Assembly (NCBI RefSeq): GCF_014652515.1
Contig: NZ_BMYY01000005.1
Location: 1-64,000 of the forward strand
Direction of reading: 5' to 3'
DNA length: 64,000 bases
From: Bacterioplanes sanyensis
GTDB taxonomy: Bacteria > Pseudomonadota > Gammaproteobacteria > Pseudomonadales > Oceanobacteraceae
In this document: positions 7,191 to 15,493 of the stretch, in pieces
How the letters are laid out: each line of letters begins with the position of its first letter
How positions within the stretch are numbered: position 1 is the stretch's first letter
Position numbers and translations under genes: made by a program
Notes under the pieces: model-generated
The model's database searches: none
What the model was told of the DNA's origin: nothing
The model's input: the letters and a program-made list of their open reading frames with translations, nothing else

Positions 7191-8897
7191 ATGAACACCC
7201 AGGTTAGCTTCAGCCACCGTGGTCAGCCATTTAACCACCGCCGCTACCAACGCTTTGCCGCCATCAACAAGCAAGATCGTCTCTGGCCCAATCAGCAGAT
7301 CGAGCAAGCACCGCTGTGGTGCTCCGTTGATCTGCGCGACGGCAACCAAGCGTTGATCGAGCCGATGAACGTCGAGCAAAAACAGCACATGTGGCAGCTG
7401 CTGCTGGATCTGGGATTCAAACACATTGAGGTCGGCTTTCCGGCCGCGTCTCAGCCCGATTTTGATTTCGTGCGCTGGCTGATTGAAGCCAATCAAATCC
7501 CTGAAGACGTCACCATTCAAGTGTTGGTGCAGGCGCGTGACGAGTTAATTGAACGCACCTTTGAAGCGCTCGCAGGCGCCCGCCGCGCCATTGTGCACGT
7601 CTATAACTCCACCTCGCCGGTGCAGCGTCAGCGTGTATTTGGCTTGGACCAACAAGGCATCATCGACATTGCCCGCCAAGGGGCAGCCAAAGTCAAAAGC
7701 GAGGCGCAGCGCTACCCAGCCACCGAGTGGACGTTCCAATATTCACCCGAGAGCTTCTCCACCACAGAAGTCGAGTTTGCCGTTGAAGTGTGCAACGCCG
7801 TCATCGATGTTTGGCAGCCGAGTGCGGAGCACAAAGCCATCATCAACTTACCGGCCACCGTTGAAGCCTGCACACCCAATGCCTTTGCCGATTTGGTAGA
7901 ATGGTTCTGCGACCATGTGCAGCAACGCGACAGCCTGGTCATCAGCATTCATACCCACAATGATCGCGGCTGTGCCGTTGCCGCCGCCGAAATGGCGCTG
8001 CTGGCTGGCGCCGATCGCATTGAAGGCACCTTGCTGGGTAACGGCGAGCGCACGGGCAATATGGACATAGTCACCATGGCCATGAACCTCTACAGCCAGG
8101 GCATCGACCCTCAGCTCGATTTAAGCCGCCCCGATGACATCATCGCCACGGTAGAAAGTTGCACCCGTATCAAGACCCATCCGCGCCACCCATGGGTAGG
8201 AGAGCTGGTGTACACCGCCTTTTCCGGCAGCCACCAAGACGCCATTCGCAAATGCCTGGCGCAACAAGACGACGACGAGCCTTGGGACGTGGCCTATTTG
8301 CCCATCGATCCAAAGGACCTGGGCCGCTCTTATCAATCCGTGATTCGCGTGAACAGCCAATCGGGCAAAGGCGGCGCCGCGTATTTATTAGAGCAACAGT
8401 TGGGCATTGAGCTGCCGCGCTGGCTGCAAGTCGAGTTGGCCACGCCGGTGCAGCAGTTGGCCGAACGCCATCAAGGTGAGCTGGAAGTCGAACAGGTGTT
8501 GGCCTTGTTCCGCCAGCACTTTATGCCGCGCGATGGCCGTTTTCACTTAGCCGGCTATCAAGTCGACCGCCAGGGCAATCAGCATCACCTGCAAGCGTCG
8601 GTCAGTGACGATAACGATATGTTGCTGGTGCATGGCCAGGGCAGCGGTGCCATCAGCGCCTTTGCCGATGCCATTCACAAAGCAACGGGCATCGACATTC
8701 AAGTACTGCAGTTCGACGAGCAAGCCACCGAGCACGGCTCCGATGCCGCCGCCATTGCCATGGTCCAGGTCAGTGTGCGGGGTCAAAGGGCCTGCGGTGT
8801 CGCCCGCGATCGCGATACCTTGGCGGCTTCACTGCAAGCGATTCTGCGTGCGGTTAACCTGGCCGTCGCAGCACCGGCATTAAGCCGGGCCGGATAA
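7191..8897 (+). CDS. leuA: 2-isopropylmalate synthase (class II LeuA)
   Basis: LeuA condenses acetyl-CoA with 2-ketoisovalerate, the first committed step of leucine synthesis. The 568-residue protein has the class II layout: an N-terminal extension, the TIM-barrel domain with WCSVDLRDGNQAL near residue 40 and the metal-binding HTHNDRG near residue 245, GNGERTGN, and a C-terminal regulatory domain with the leucine-binding fold (about 430-560, ending in a RDTLAASLQAILRAVN helix). ATG 7191 has AAGGA 7 bases upstream and matches the family N-terminus. It is followed by a strong terminator, so it is probably monocistronic. Confidence 0.93.
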   Translation: MNTQVSFSHRGQPFNHRRYQRFAAINKQDRLWPNQQIEQAPLWCSVDLRDGNQALIEPMNVEQKQHMWQLLLDLGFKHIEVGFPAASQPDFDFVRWLIEANQIPEDVTIQVLVQARDELIERTFEALAGARRAIVHVYNSTSPVQRQRVFGLDQQGIIDIARQGAAKVKSEAQRYPATEWTFQYSPESFSTTEVEFAVEVCNAVIDVWQPSAEHKAIINLPATVEACTPNAFADLVEWFCDHVQQRDSLVISIHTHNDRGCAVAAAEMALLAGADRIEGTLLGNGERTGNMDIVTMAMNLYSQGIDPQLDLSRPDDIIATVESCTRIKTHPRHPWVGELVYTAFSGSHQDAIRKCLAQQDDDEPWDVAYLPIDPKDLGRSYQSVIRVNSQSGKGGAAYLLEQQLGIELPRWLQVELATPVQQLAERHQGELEVEQVLALFRQHFMPRDGRFHLAGYQVDRQGNQHHLQASVSDDNDMLLVHGQGSGAISAFADAIHKATGIDIQVLQFDEQATEHGSDAAAIAMVQVSVRGQRACGVARDRDTLAASLQAILRAVNLAVAAPALSRAG

Positions 8898-8919
8898 CAA
8901 GCCATTCCCCTTACCTGCT

Positions 8920-8954
8920 ACCGGCTCAGAGCTTGCTCTGATGCCGGTTTTTTT
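8920..8954 (+). terminator. Rho-independent terminator after leuA
   Basis: ACCGGC-TCAGAGC pairs with GCTCTGA-T-GCCGGT around a two-base TT loop (8920-8948), followed by a run of eight T residues. It lies 23 bases after the leuA stop. Confidence 0.85.
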
Positions 8955-9153
8955 ATCGGTTATCAAACCAGAAATCGTGCGAATAAAATGTCATGAGGCA
9001 CAAACATAGGCACACTTCGCCGCCAACGCCCGAGGTTTCTGGCAGGCTGTTTAGTGGGTACTCATTGACAGTTTCAGCCGCTAACAACGGCACTTTTTAT
9101 GTTCTGCCAAGCTGCTAACTTAAGTCGGTCTTTCATCCGTGGGAGCGGCGGCC

Positions 9154-9567
9154 ATGACCTTAATTCGTCTGAAGTTTCACAGTCCAGATCAGCAGGGAAA
9201 AGCTCAGCCTCGCCAGATACGCGTCGTGCTTAGGCGCACTCCGACGGCTGACGCCATCTTGCAAGCCTTGCCTTTTACCGCCACGGTGCAAACCTGGGGC
9301 AAAGAAGTCATGTTTGACTGCCCCATTCGCGCCTATCGCGAAGACAACGCCGTCAATGTGGTCAAACCCGGCGACATGGCCTTTTGGGCCGACGGTAGCT
9401 GCATCGCCATTGGCTATGGCCCCACGCCCATTTCACGCCACGGTGAAATACGCCTCGCCAGCCAGTGCAATATTTGGGGAGATGCCTTGGATGATGTTTC
9501 TCTGCTGTCGAGCATTGCCGCCGGCACCGCCGTGTATGTCGACCACGATCAAGAAGAGCGCAGCTGA
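9154..9567 (+). CDS. Cyclophilin-like fold protein (TM1367 type)
   Basis: A 137-residue protein matching the small cyclophilin-like family by the sequence of motifs TVQTWGKEVMFDCPI, VKPGDMAFW, CIAIGYGPTPIS and IRLASQCNIWG. The fold is cyclophilin-like but prolyl isomerase activity is not established for the family, and its role is unknown. ATG 9154 is preferred over GTG 9139 because GGGAG lies 8 bases upstream and the GTG adds only a GAAA extension. Its 3' end overlaps the convergent nuclease gene by 19 bases. Confidence 0.75.
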   Translation: MTLIRLKFHSPDQQGKAQPRQIRVVLRRTPTADAILQALPFTATVQTWGKEVMFDCPIRAYREDNAVNVVKPGDMAFWADGSCIAIGYGPTPISRHGEIRLASQCNIWGDALDDVSLLSSIAAGTAVYVDHDQEERS

Positions 9568-11207
9568 AGCACTTGGGCGTGAATGCCATGGCGGGCAAAG
9601 CACTGAAACCAGGCTCGCTGATTGCCTTGCAAGCTATCGCCCGGGCCTTTGACTTCCAGCCATTGATAGCCGCCTTGATCGTCAAACCAGATTAAATCTG
9701 GCATGCCACTGCGATGGCGGCGCACATCACGCCAAACAAAATCAAACATGGCTTGCCAATGCGCTGGCGGTATGGTCGCTAGCGCTTGCGGCAATGCCTC
9801 GGGCCATAACCATTCCAGCGCCGGCCAATGCACCAGCGGATTGGCGATGCCGTTTTTTTGCTGCCAGCGCTGCTCTAACAATGCCAGCCAAGCATCTGTA
9901 CCTCGCTGCCACTGCTGCTGGCAAGCGTCATACTCGCCTTGGCGGCGACTCAGAAAATCGGTTTCGTATAAATCCGCTGGGCGATGCTGAAAAGGGTGAA
10001 AAAACGCACCGCTCACGCTCGCAAAAATCACCGGCCAAAACGTTAAGCCAAATACGCTGGTGAGCAAATGATTTTCAACGTAATACCCCCTGCCGCCATG
10101 CTCACGCTGCCAAGCATGCAGCGCCGCTTGCTCAACGCCCTGCTGCTGCCACACGCTTTGCTCATCGCTATCGGCCAGCAGTAACACCTGCTCAGGCGGC
10201 GCGACATTGGGCACCTCCAGCTGCGGGCATTTCATCCGCGGTATAAACTGCTGACAAAACTGGCGCTCCTCCTCCGACCAAGGGTTGGCCAGCATTTCGG
10301 CTGCCAGCTGCAGGCGCTCAGGGGATTGCTGGCGCTGCAAAATCCGTAGCTGGCGCTCCCGTGCCGGATGACGCTGGCACAAACCATAATGCTGCACTGC
10401 CAACTCATGCTCACCTAAGCGCTCCAACTGCCGCGCCATCGTTAACCGCAAGCGCTCAATACGCCGTGCCATGGTGGCATCGGTGGCGGCGGGCAACGCC
10501 TGTAGCTGCTCTATTAGCTGCGTCGCAGACAGGCTTTTAATCTCCGGCAATTGTTGACGCCAGCGCTCAAACTGCAGGTGAGCTTCAATGTGCTGGCGCT
10601 GATTAAATAGCCGCTGCTCTGCTTCCAGCGAATACGCTTCATAGCGATAAATGCCCAAGTCGCTGAGCACAAACTCAGTCAGGCTTTGCTGCAATTGGCC
10701 GAAAAACAATAGCTGTAGCAGCTCCATAAAAGCTTGGCTGGTGACTTCTAACAGCGGCTCAAGCACCAGTTGCGCACAGCGCTCTGGCAGCAACAGCGCG
10801 GCGGCTTGTTGCAGATCTACACGGCTTAAACTGCGCCACCCCGAAATATTTAATCGCTGCCCCAGCTCTGCTTTGGTGAAAAGAGCGACGGTGTTTGGTA
10901 TTTGCTCAGCGTCCAGTTCGCTGCTGTGCCAATAGCGAATAAAACCGGCGTCTGCCAGCTGCTGGGCAGCCTGAGGCAATTCAGGGATTTCGTCGTAATG
11001 GAGCTTTTCTAAGCGAAACCAGGTGCCTTTGCGTGACAGCAGGCGCACATACAAACACTGCGCTGGCAGTGAAAGCCGTTGATACGCCATCAGCCATTGC
11101 TGCTCTTGTTTCGAGAGCAAATCGGCATACAAGCGCTGGGCTTGGTCGATCAGCTGTTGAAAGTTGCTGTGGTAATAGGTCGGGGGCAGATCAGGGAGGG
11201 TTATCAT
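9549..11207 (-). CDS. FAN1-type VRR-NUC nuclease
   Basis: A 552-residue protein with a C-terminal VRR-NUC PD-(D/E)xK nuclease domain (about 430-548): GMPDLIWFDD supplies the Asp and YQWLEVKGPGD the E-x-K. The N-terminal part resembles the helical DNA-binding region of FAN1 (LSRKGTWFRLEKLHY). Known bacterial and human FAN1 are structure-specific 5' nucleases that unhook DNA interstrand crosslinks. Length fits bacterial FAN1. Downstream of slyD on the same strand but separated by two hairpins, so it may have its own promoter. Confidence 0.85.
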   Translation of the reverse strand: MITLPDLPPTYYHSNFQQLIDQAQRLYADLLSKQEQQWLMAYQRLSLPAQCLYVRLLSRKGTWFRLEKLHYDEIPELPQAAQQLADAGFIRYWHSSELDAEQIPNTVALFTKAELGQRLNISGWRSLSRVDLQQAAALLLPERCAQLVLEPLLEVTSQAFMELLQLLFFGQLQQSLTEFVLSDLGIYRYEAYSLEAEQRLFNQRQHIEAHLQFERWRQQLPEIKSLSATQLIEQLQALPAATDATMARRIERLRLTMARQLERLGEHELAVQHYGLCQRHPARERQLRILQRQQSPERLQLAAEMLANPWSEEERQFCQQFIPRMKCPQLEVPNVAPPEQVLLLADSDEQSVWQQQGVEQAALHAWQREHGGRGYYVENHLLTSVFGLTFWPVIFASVSGAFFHPFQHRPADLYETDFLSRRQGEYDACQQQWQRGTDAWLALLEQRWQQKNGIANPLVHWPALEWLWPEALPQALATIPPAHWQAMFDFVWRDVRRHRSGMPDLIWFDDQGGYQWLEVKGPGDSLQGNQRAWFQCFARHGIHAQVLQLRSS

Positions 11208-11232
11208 AGAGGGCTACGACCAATTAAACATC

Positions 11233-11278
11233 AGCCCAGAGCTTTAGGCTCTGGGCTAATACGGCCTAAAAAGGCCGT
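11233..11278 (-). terminator. Two adjacent hairpins between slyD and nuclease gene
   Basis: Perfect 10-base arms AGCCCAGAGC/GCTCTGGGCT (11233-11257) with a 5-base loop are followed by 7-base arms ACGGCCT/AGGCCGT (11261-11278) with an AAAA loop. On the minus strand they lie between the slyD stop and the nuclease start. Neither has a long T-run, so termination may be partial. Confidence 0.55.
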
Positions 11279-11333
11279 TTACGAAAGTCTGCAGACCTCC
11301 GAAATGACCGGCGCCAAACGCCGGCGGCCGCTA

Positions 11334-11798
11334 TTAGTGAACGTGGCCGTGCTCTTTTTCTTCATCGCTGGCATCGCGAATGGCTTCAACTTTTACGCTA
11401 AACGCCAGCGACTTGCCCGCCAGAGGGTGGTTGGCATCGACGGTGACTGTCGCGTCGTCAACTTCAGTCACGATCAGGTTAACCGGGCCTTGCTCGGTTT
11501 GTGCAGTAAAGGCCATGCCTGGTTCTACTTTTTCAACGCCTTGGAATGCATCCATAGGTACCTGTTGGATGCGGTCGTCGCTGCGCTCGCCGTAAGCATC
11601 GGCTGCTTCAACGGTCACTTCGAATTCGTCACCGATGGCTTTACCTTCCAGTGCGTTTTCCAGGCCTGGAATGATGTTTTGTGCGCCGTGCAAATAAGTC
11701 ATCGGCTCGCCGCCTTCGGAAGAGTCGATGGTTTCGCCGCTGTCGACGTCAACAACTTTGTAGTGAATGGTGACGACTTTATGCTGAGCAATGGTCAT
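11334..11798 (-). CDS. slyD: FKBP-type peptidyl-prolyl isomerase SlyD
   Basis: A 154-residue cytoplasmic chaperone and prolyl isomerase. The split FKBP domain is clear (HYKVVDVDSGETIDSS, YLHGAQNIIPGLENALEGK, LAGKSLAFSVKVEAIRDA), with the insert-in-flap domain between about 70 and 128. The tail is short and ends EHGHVH, a reduced version of the metal-binding histidine-rich tail of E. coli SlyD, so nickel handling may be weaker. The gene stands alone, with a candidate extended -10 promoter about 100 bases upstream. Confidence 0.92.
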   Translation of the reverse strand: MTIAQHKVVTIHYKVVDVDSGETIDSSEGGEPMTYLHGAQNIIPGLENALEGKAIGDEFEVTVEAADAYGERSDDRIQQVPMDAFQGVEKVEPGMAFTAQTEQGPVNLIVTEVDDATVTVDANHPLAGKSLAFSVKVEAIRDASDEEKEHGHVH

Positions 11799-11895
11799 AT
11801 CGTTTGGTCCGTTGTTCGTGATCCCATCATGGGATGTGTGGATTTACACGCAAAGACGACATGAAGATACAGCGGCCTGACTCTACGAAGTGCCC

Positions 11896-11904
11896 AGTAT
11901 AACA
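11896..11904 (-). promoter_or_regulatory. Extended -10 promoter candidate for slyD
   Basis: The minus strand reads TGT-TATACT, an extended -10 element, 98 bases upstream of the slyD start. The matching -35 (TTAAAT, 17 bases upstream) is weak, as is usual for extended -10 promoters. Confidence 0.4.
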
Positions 11905-11996
11905 ATGGAAAAACGGGCATTTAAACCGCTCTGTCGTTCGTGTCTGACGCTCAATGACGAAAAAGTACCATTACGCGTCCGTTTTCTGACAATCGC

Positions 11997-13172
11997 CTAA
12001 TAATAATGACTGTTAAAGCGCCCGGCTTGCAGCCAGCTTTGGTAACCTTGATTGACGGCGCGCAAACCGCCAGGGTAGCTCTGAAACGCCGTAGCCGCGG
12101 GCAGTGGCCGACAGGGTTGGCGAGCAAAGCCGGTCAGAGTTTGCTTAAGCCACTGGCGACCCGCGTCGTGACTGAGCAAAAAGTGCAGCATGGCCGCGCT
12201 TTGCTGATAGTTGCCTTGCTGCTCGCTGCCGTTAAAAACGTCGTGGCGAACGTCCAGCAAGGCATCAAAGCGCGGCGCCCCGGTTTGCTGCAACTGCTCA
12301 ATGGCCTGCAGTGGTGGGGCCACTTGAGCGGAGCTAAGCTGCCATTGCAGTCGCTCCAGATATTGCGCCATGCCTTCTGCCAACCAGGTCGGTGTCGAGC
12401 CCAGCATGCCCGTCATCATGGCGTGGGTCATTTCATGACGGGCGATGCGCAAGGTGTTCTCCATGCCATCTGGGCCATTTTGCCGCGCTAAAAACGCGCG
12501 ATTTTCGCGCCCGTCGTAATAGGCCGCCCACTCGCCGTGATGGCCCTGTTGATCACGATGCTGATCAAACGCTTCCTGACTGGCAAACACCGTTAAGTTC
12601 AAATCAATCTGGCGCCAGTAGTCCGGCTCTAGATAACGCGTTAACACTCGGTGCAGTAATTCTGCTTGCTTGCGCAGTTCGTGGGTCAGGGTCGGTTCAC
12701 CTTGCCAGCCGCGATAATCAAAGGTCACACGCACACCGGCCGTTTGCTGGCCATAGCGCTGGGTTAAATCTTCTGCCTGCTGTTGCGGTTTGTCGCCAAA
12801 ATGCACCTTGCCGTTGGCGTCCGTCCAGCGATAGACGGCGCCAGTCTCCACCTCATCCATGGCGCGCGTCGGTGGCTTTACACAAACATCGCCGCCATGG
12901 GTGAGCGAACGTACTCGCCGCTGCACATCCACCACGCGCTCGCGCATCGTCATCACCGGCTCACCTGCTGGGCTGGCTGGTGCAGAAAACTCGGCCGGCC
13001 ACAATAACTGCGGCAGCAATGCCGATACTTCAGGATTCAAACGCAATGGCCACTGTTGCAAATACTGCTGGCGCTGCTCAATGCTGCTGCCACGCCAAAA
13101 CATTTCCAGCGCCACCAACACCACGGCGGCCAATAACACGCCATTGATCAGTTGCAGCAGCAGTTTTTTCAT
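11997..13172 (-). CDS. DUF4124 protein with gluzincin-like peptidase motif
   Basis: A 391-residue exported protein: signal or anchor helix at residues 5-25, a DUF4124 motif near residue 115 (VYRWTDANGKVHFGDKP), then a domain with HEMTH and, about 20 residues later, WLAEGMAQYLE. HExxH plus downstream Glu is the zinc-metallopeptidase (gluzincin, MA-like) pattern. Substrate unknown; a periplasmic or wall-associated role is inferred from the helix. The start overlaps the helicase stop by four bases (ATGA), so the two are cotranslated although no functional link is obvious. Confidence 0.75.
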   Translation of the reverse strand: MKKLLLQLINGVLLAAVVLVALEMFWRGSSIEQRQQYLQQWPLRLNPEVSALLPQLLWPAEFSAPASPAGEPVMTMRERVVDVQRRVRSLTHGGDVCVKPPTRAMDEVETGAVYRWTDANGKVHFGDKPQQQAEDLTQRYGQQTAGVRVTFDYRGWQGEPTLTHELRKQAELLHRVLTRYLEPDYWRQIDLNLTVFASQEAFDQHRDQQGHHGEWAAYYDGRENRAFLARQNGPDGMENTLRIARHEMTHAMMTGMLGSTPTWLAEGMAQYLERLQWQLSSAQVAPPLQAIEQLQQTGAPRFDALLDVRHDVFNGSEQQGNYQQSAAMLHFLLSHDAGRQWLKQTLTGFARQPCRPLPAATAFQSYPGGLRAVNQGYQSWLQAGRFNSHYY

Positions 13173-15436
13173 CGCTCGATTTCCAGTTGCGCCATGGCGG
13201 CAGTTTTCTTGAACATGCGATCTTGTTGCTCACCCTCAAAGCGAATGCGCATGTAGTTGTCATCCTCCGCCACCAAGATGCCAGCGCCCAGGCTTTGGTG
13301 CTTTACGCGCGTGCCCTTTGGCTCAGGCCGGGCTTTGCGAGCAATCACCGTATCTTGCGGTGGTGGGGTGGTATCAATGGCCAGCTCGGGGGTCACACCA
13401 ATCGCGTCAAAATAGCGCGGCCACCAGTCCAGCGCCGGCCCTTCGTGCACCACTAGCTTGGCGGTACCACGCTGTTCAATGGCGCGCGCTAACGCTCGGC
13501 TGTGCTGAAAACGCATTTCGGCCTGAAAGCGACTGGGGCGTTTGTCTTGCTCACGCTCATTGCCTGCGGCAGGGGCCAGCAAGTGCAGTTGATGGCGAGC
13601 TCGGGTCATGGCGACGTATAACAGCCGGCGCTCACTTTCCAGACTGGCAGGCGTGGTAAATTCGCCGTCGGGCTGATAGGGAAAGTAATGCTCGTTGAGG
13701 CCGGGAATAAACACCACGTCCCACTCTAGGCCTTTGCTCTTGTGCGCTGAGGTTAATTGAATGCCTTCGCCATCGCGCTGACTCAAACGCTGCTGGCGCA
13801 GCTGCTGTAAATAATCCCAAGCTTGGTTGGCGGCAATATCGGCATCACGCAAAAAACGCACAAACGCACGAATGGTATGGGTGCGATCTTCAATTTGCTG
13901 AGCTGAAAACGCACTGTCGGCCATGCCCTGATACAGGTCGGTGGCGTGAATGTAGTCTTCCACCAGGCGGTGGGCTTTGACATTGACGTGCTCGGCGCTG
14001 CTCAACACCTCCGCCCGGCGCGTCAACTGCTGCGCCTGCCACTTGTTTAACTCACCGGGCAGTGCTTGTTGCAATGCTTCCCCTAACGACTGATCGACGC
14101 TGGCCAACTTCTGCGCCAGTGCCTCCAGCGCTGGGCGCCGCACTTTCGGATAGGGCGTCGTCAGCCACTGCAGCCAGGCTTGCTGGCGCTGCTCCACACT
14201 GCGTTCGGCAAAGCGACCGCTGGCCAGCTCAAATAACTGCCAGAAAATTTGCAACTCCCAGCGATCCAGTACCGATTGTGAATGCTGTAACTGATAGGGA
14301 ATGCCGGCTTGCAGCAGGGCCAGTTCAATCGGTGCGCACAAAGCCCACACCCGGTGGATCACCGCCATGCTCTCGAGTGGCCGTTGTTTTGCCTCTTCTT
14401 CAATGAGTTTCAACAGCAACGCCGGCTCAGAACGTGCCAGGTGCAAGCGCGCTTGGGTCTTGGGGGTACTGCTATGAGCCAAGCACAAGACGTCATCACG
14501 CTGCTGATTCTGGCGAATCAGGTGATTGGCCATCAAGGCCAGCTGGTGACCATAGCGAAACGTATGCGGCAGTTGATAGGTGGTCACCTCGGCCCCTGTG
14601 TTACTGCCAAGACGTTGCTCAAACTCAGTGACAATAAACTCTGGCCGCGAGCCGCGAAATTCGTAAATGGTTTGGTCTGGGTCGCCGATGACCATGACAG
14701 AGCCGCGATCACCGTGCAGCAGCTCCAGCAAGCACTGTTGAATGGCGTTGATGTCCTGATATTCATCCACCAAAATCCACTGCATATGGCCAGCAAACTG
14801 CGCCGCCAGAGCCGGATTGGCGTGCAAGCAACGCACCGGGTCATACAACATATCGGCGAACGAAATACGCCGCTGCTGGCGGCGCCATTGCTCAAACTCA
14901 TCAAACAGTTCAACAAATAAGCGACATTGCGGCGGCAGTTGCAACTGCTCAAACACCAGCGCCGGTGCCTCTAGCCCGGCTTTAACTCGGTCGATAAAGG
15001 CCATCGCCGGCTCAACCCATTTTTTGCGCTGCGACAAAATATCCTGGCGGGTATCTTCATCCGCCAATTGCTGCAGTAAACGCCAGACCACCGCTTCGGT
15101 TTCACCATTGCTAAGTGGCTTGCCTTGGAAAGCAGGCAACGCCCCTTGTTGGATCAAGCGCTGGTAAATACGCAGCCCCAGGGCGTGAAAGGTACGCACC
15201 TCTGGCACGGCTTGGCCTGGCAATAAGCTGCTGAGCTTGTGCGCAAATTCCTGCTGCGCGGCTTTGTTGTACATCAACACCAGCAAGCGCCGTGGCGATA
15301 CGCCCTCGCGCAAGCGCGCAGCAATAAAATGCGTCAGCGTGGTGGTTTTGCCAGAGCCCGCCACCGCCATGACTTTGGCGTGACCGTGACGGTGGTCGAC
15401 AACGGCTTGTTGCTGGGGCGTAAGCGAGTGGGTCAC
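13169..15436 (-). CDS. UvrD/Rep-like superfamily 1A DNA helicase
   Basis: A 755-residue 3'-5' helicase with all SF1A motifs in order: Walker A VMAVAGSGKTTTL (about 22-34), Walker B ILVDEYQDI, motif III GDPDQTIYEFRGS, motif V LTSAHKSKGLEWDVVF and motif VI LYVAMTRAR. The C-terminus (GTRVKHQSLGAGIL...VRFEG-like) resembles the UvrD/PcrA tail that contacts partner proteins. It starts at GTG 15436. It may be a repair helicase acting beside the main UvrD, as the length and sequence are not those of canonical UvrD. First gene of a two-gene unit with the metallopeptidase gene. Confidence 0.88.
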   Translation of the reverse strand: MTHSLTPQQQAVVDHRHGHAKVMAVAGSGKTTTLTHFIAARLREGVSPRRLLVLMYNKAAQQEFAHKLSSLLPGQAVPEVRTFHALGLRIYQRLIQQGALPAFQGKPLSNGETEAVVWRLLQQLADEDTRQDILSQRKKWVEPAMAFIDRVKAGLEAPALVFEQLQLPPQCRLFVELFDEFEQWRRQQRRISFADMLYDPVRCLHANPALAAQFAGHMQWILVDEYQDINAIQQCLLELLHGDRGSVMVIGDPDQTIYEFRGSRPEFIVTEFEQRLGSNTGAEVTTYQLPHTFRYGHQLALMANHLIRQNQQRDDVLCLAHSSTPKTQARLHLARSEPALLLKLIEEEAKQRPLESMAVIHRVWALCAPIELALLQAGIPYQLQHSQSVLDRWELQIFWQLFELASGRFAERSVEQRQQAWLQWLTTPYPKVRRPALEALAQKLASVDQSLGEALQQALPGELNKWQAQQLTRRAEVLSSAEHVNVKAHRLVEDYIHATDLYQGMADSAFSAQQIEDRTHTIRAFVRFLRDADIAANQAWDYLQQLRQQRLSQRDGEGIQLTSAHKSKGLEWDVVFIPGLNEHYFPYQPDGEFTTPASLESERRLLYVAMTRARHQLHLLAPAAGNEREQDKRPSRFQAEMRFQHSRALARAIEQRGTAKLVVHEGPALDWWPRYFDAIGVTPELAIDTTPPPQDTVIARKARPEPKGTRVKHQSLGAGILVAEDDNYMRIRFEGEQQDRMFKKTAAMAQLEIER

Positions 15437-15493
15437 AGCGCATCTCGTTAAACTGGGCCCGCTATGGTAATGCCGCGCGGGCCACAGTCCAAA

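Noticed and set aside
11079-11864. Plus-strand 261-codon frame opposite slyD
   Set aside because: It is antisense to slyD, whose FKBP domain and SlyD motifs are unmistakable; the plus-strand product resembles nothing.
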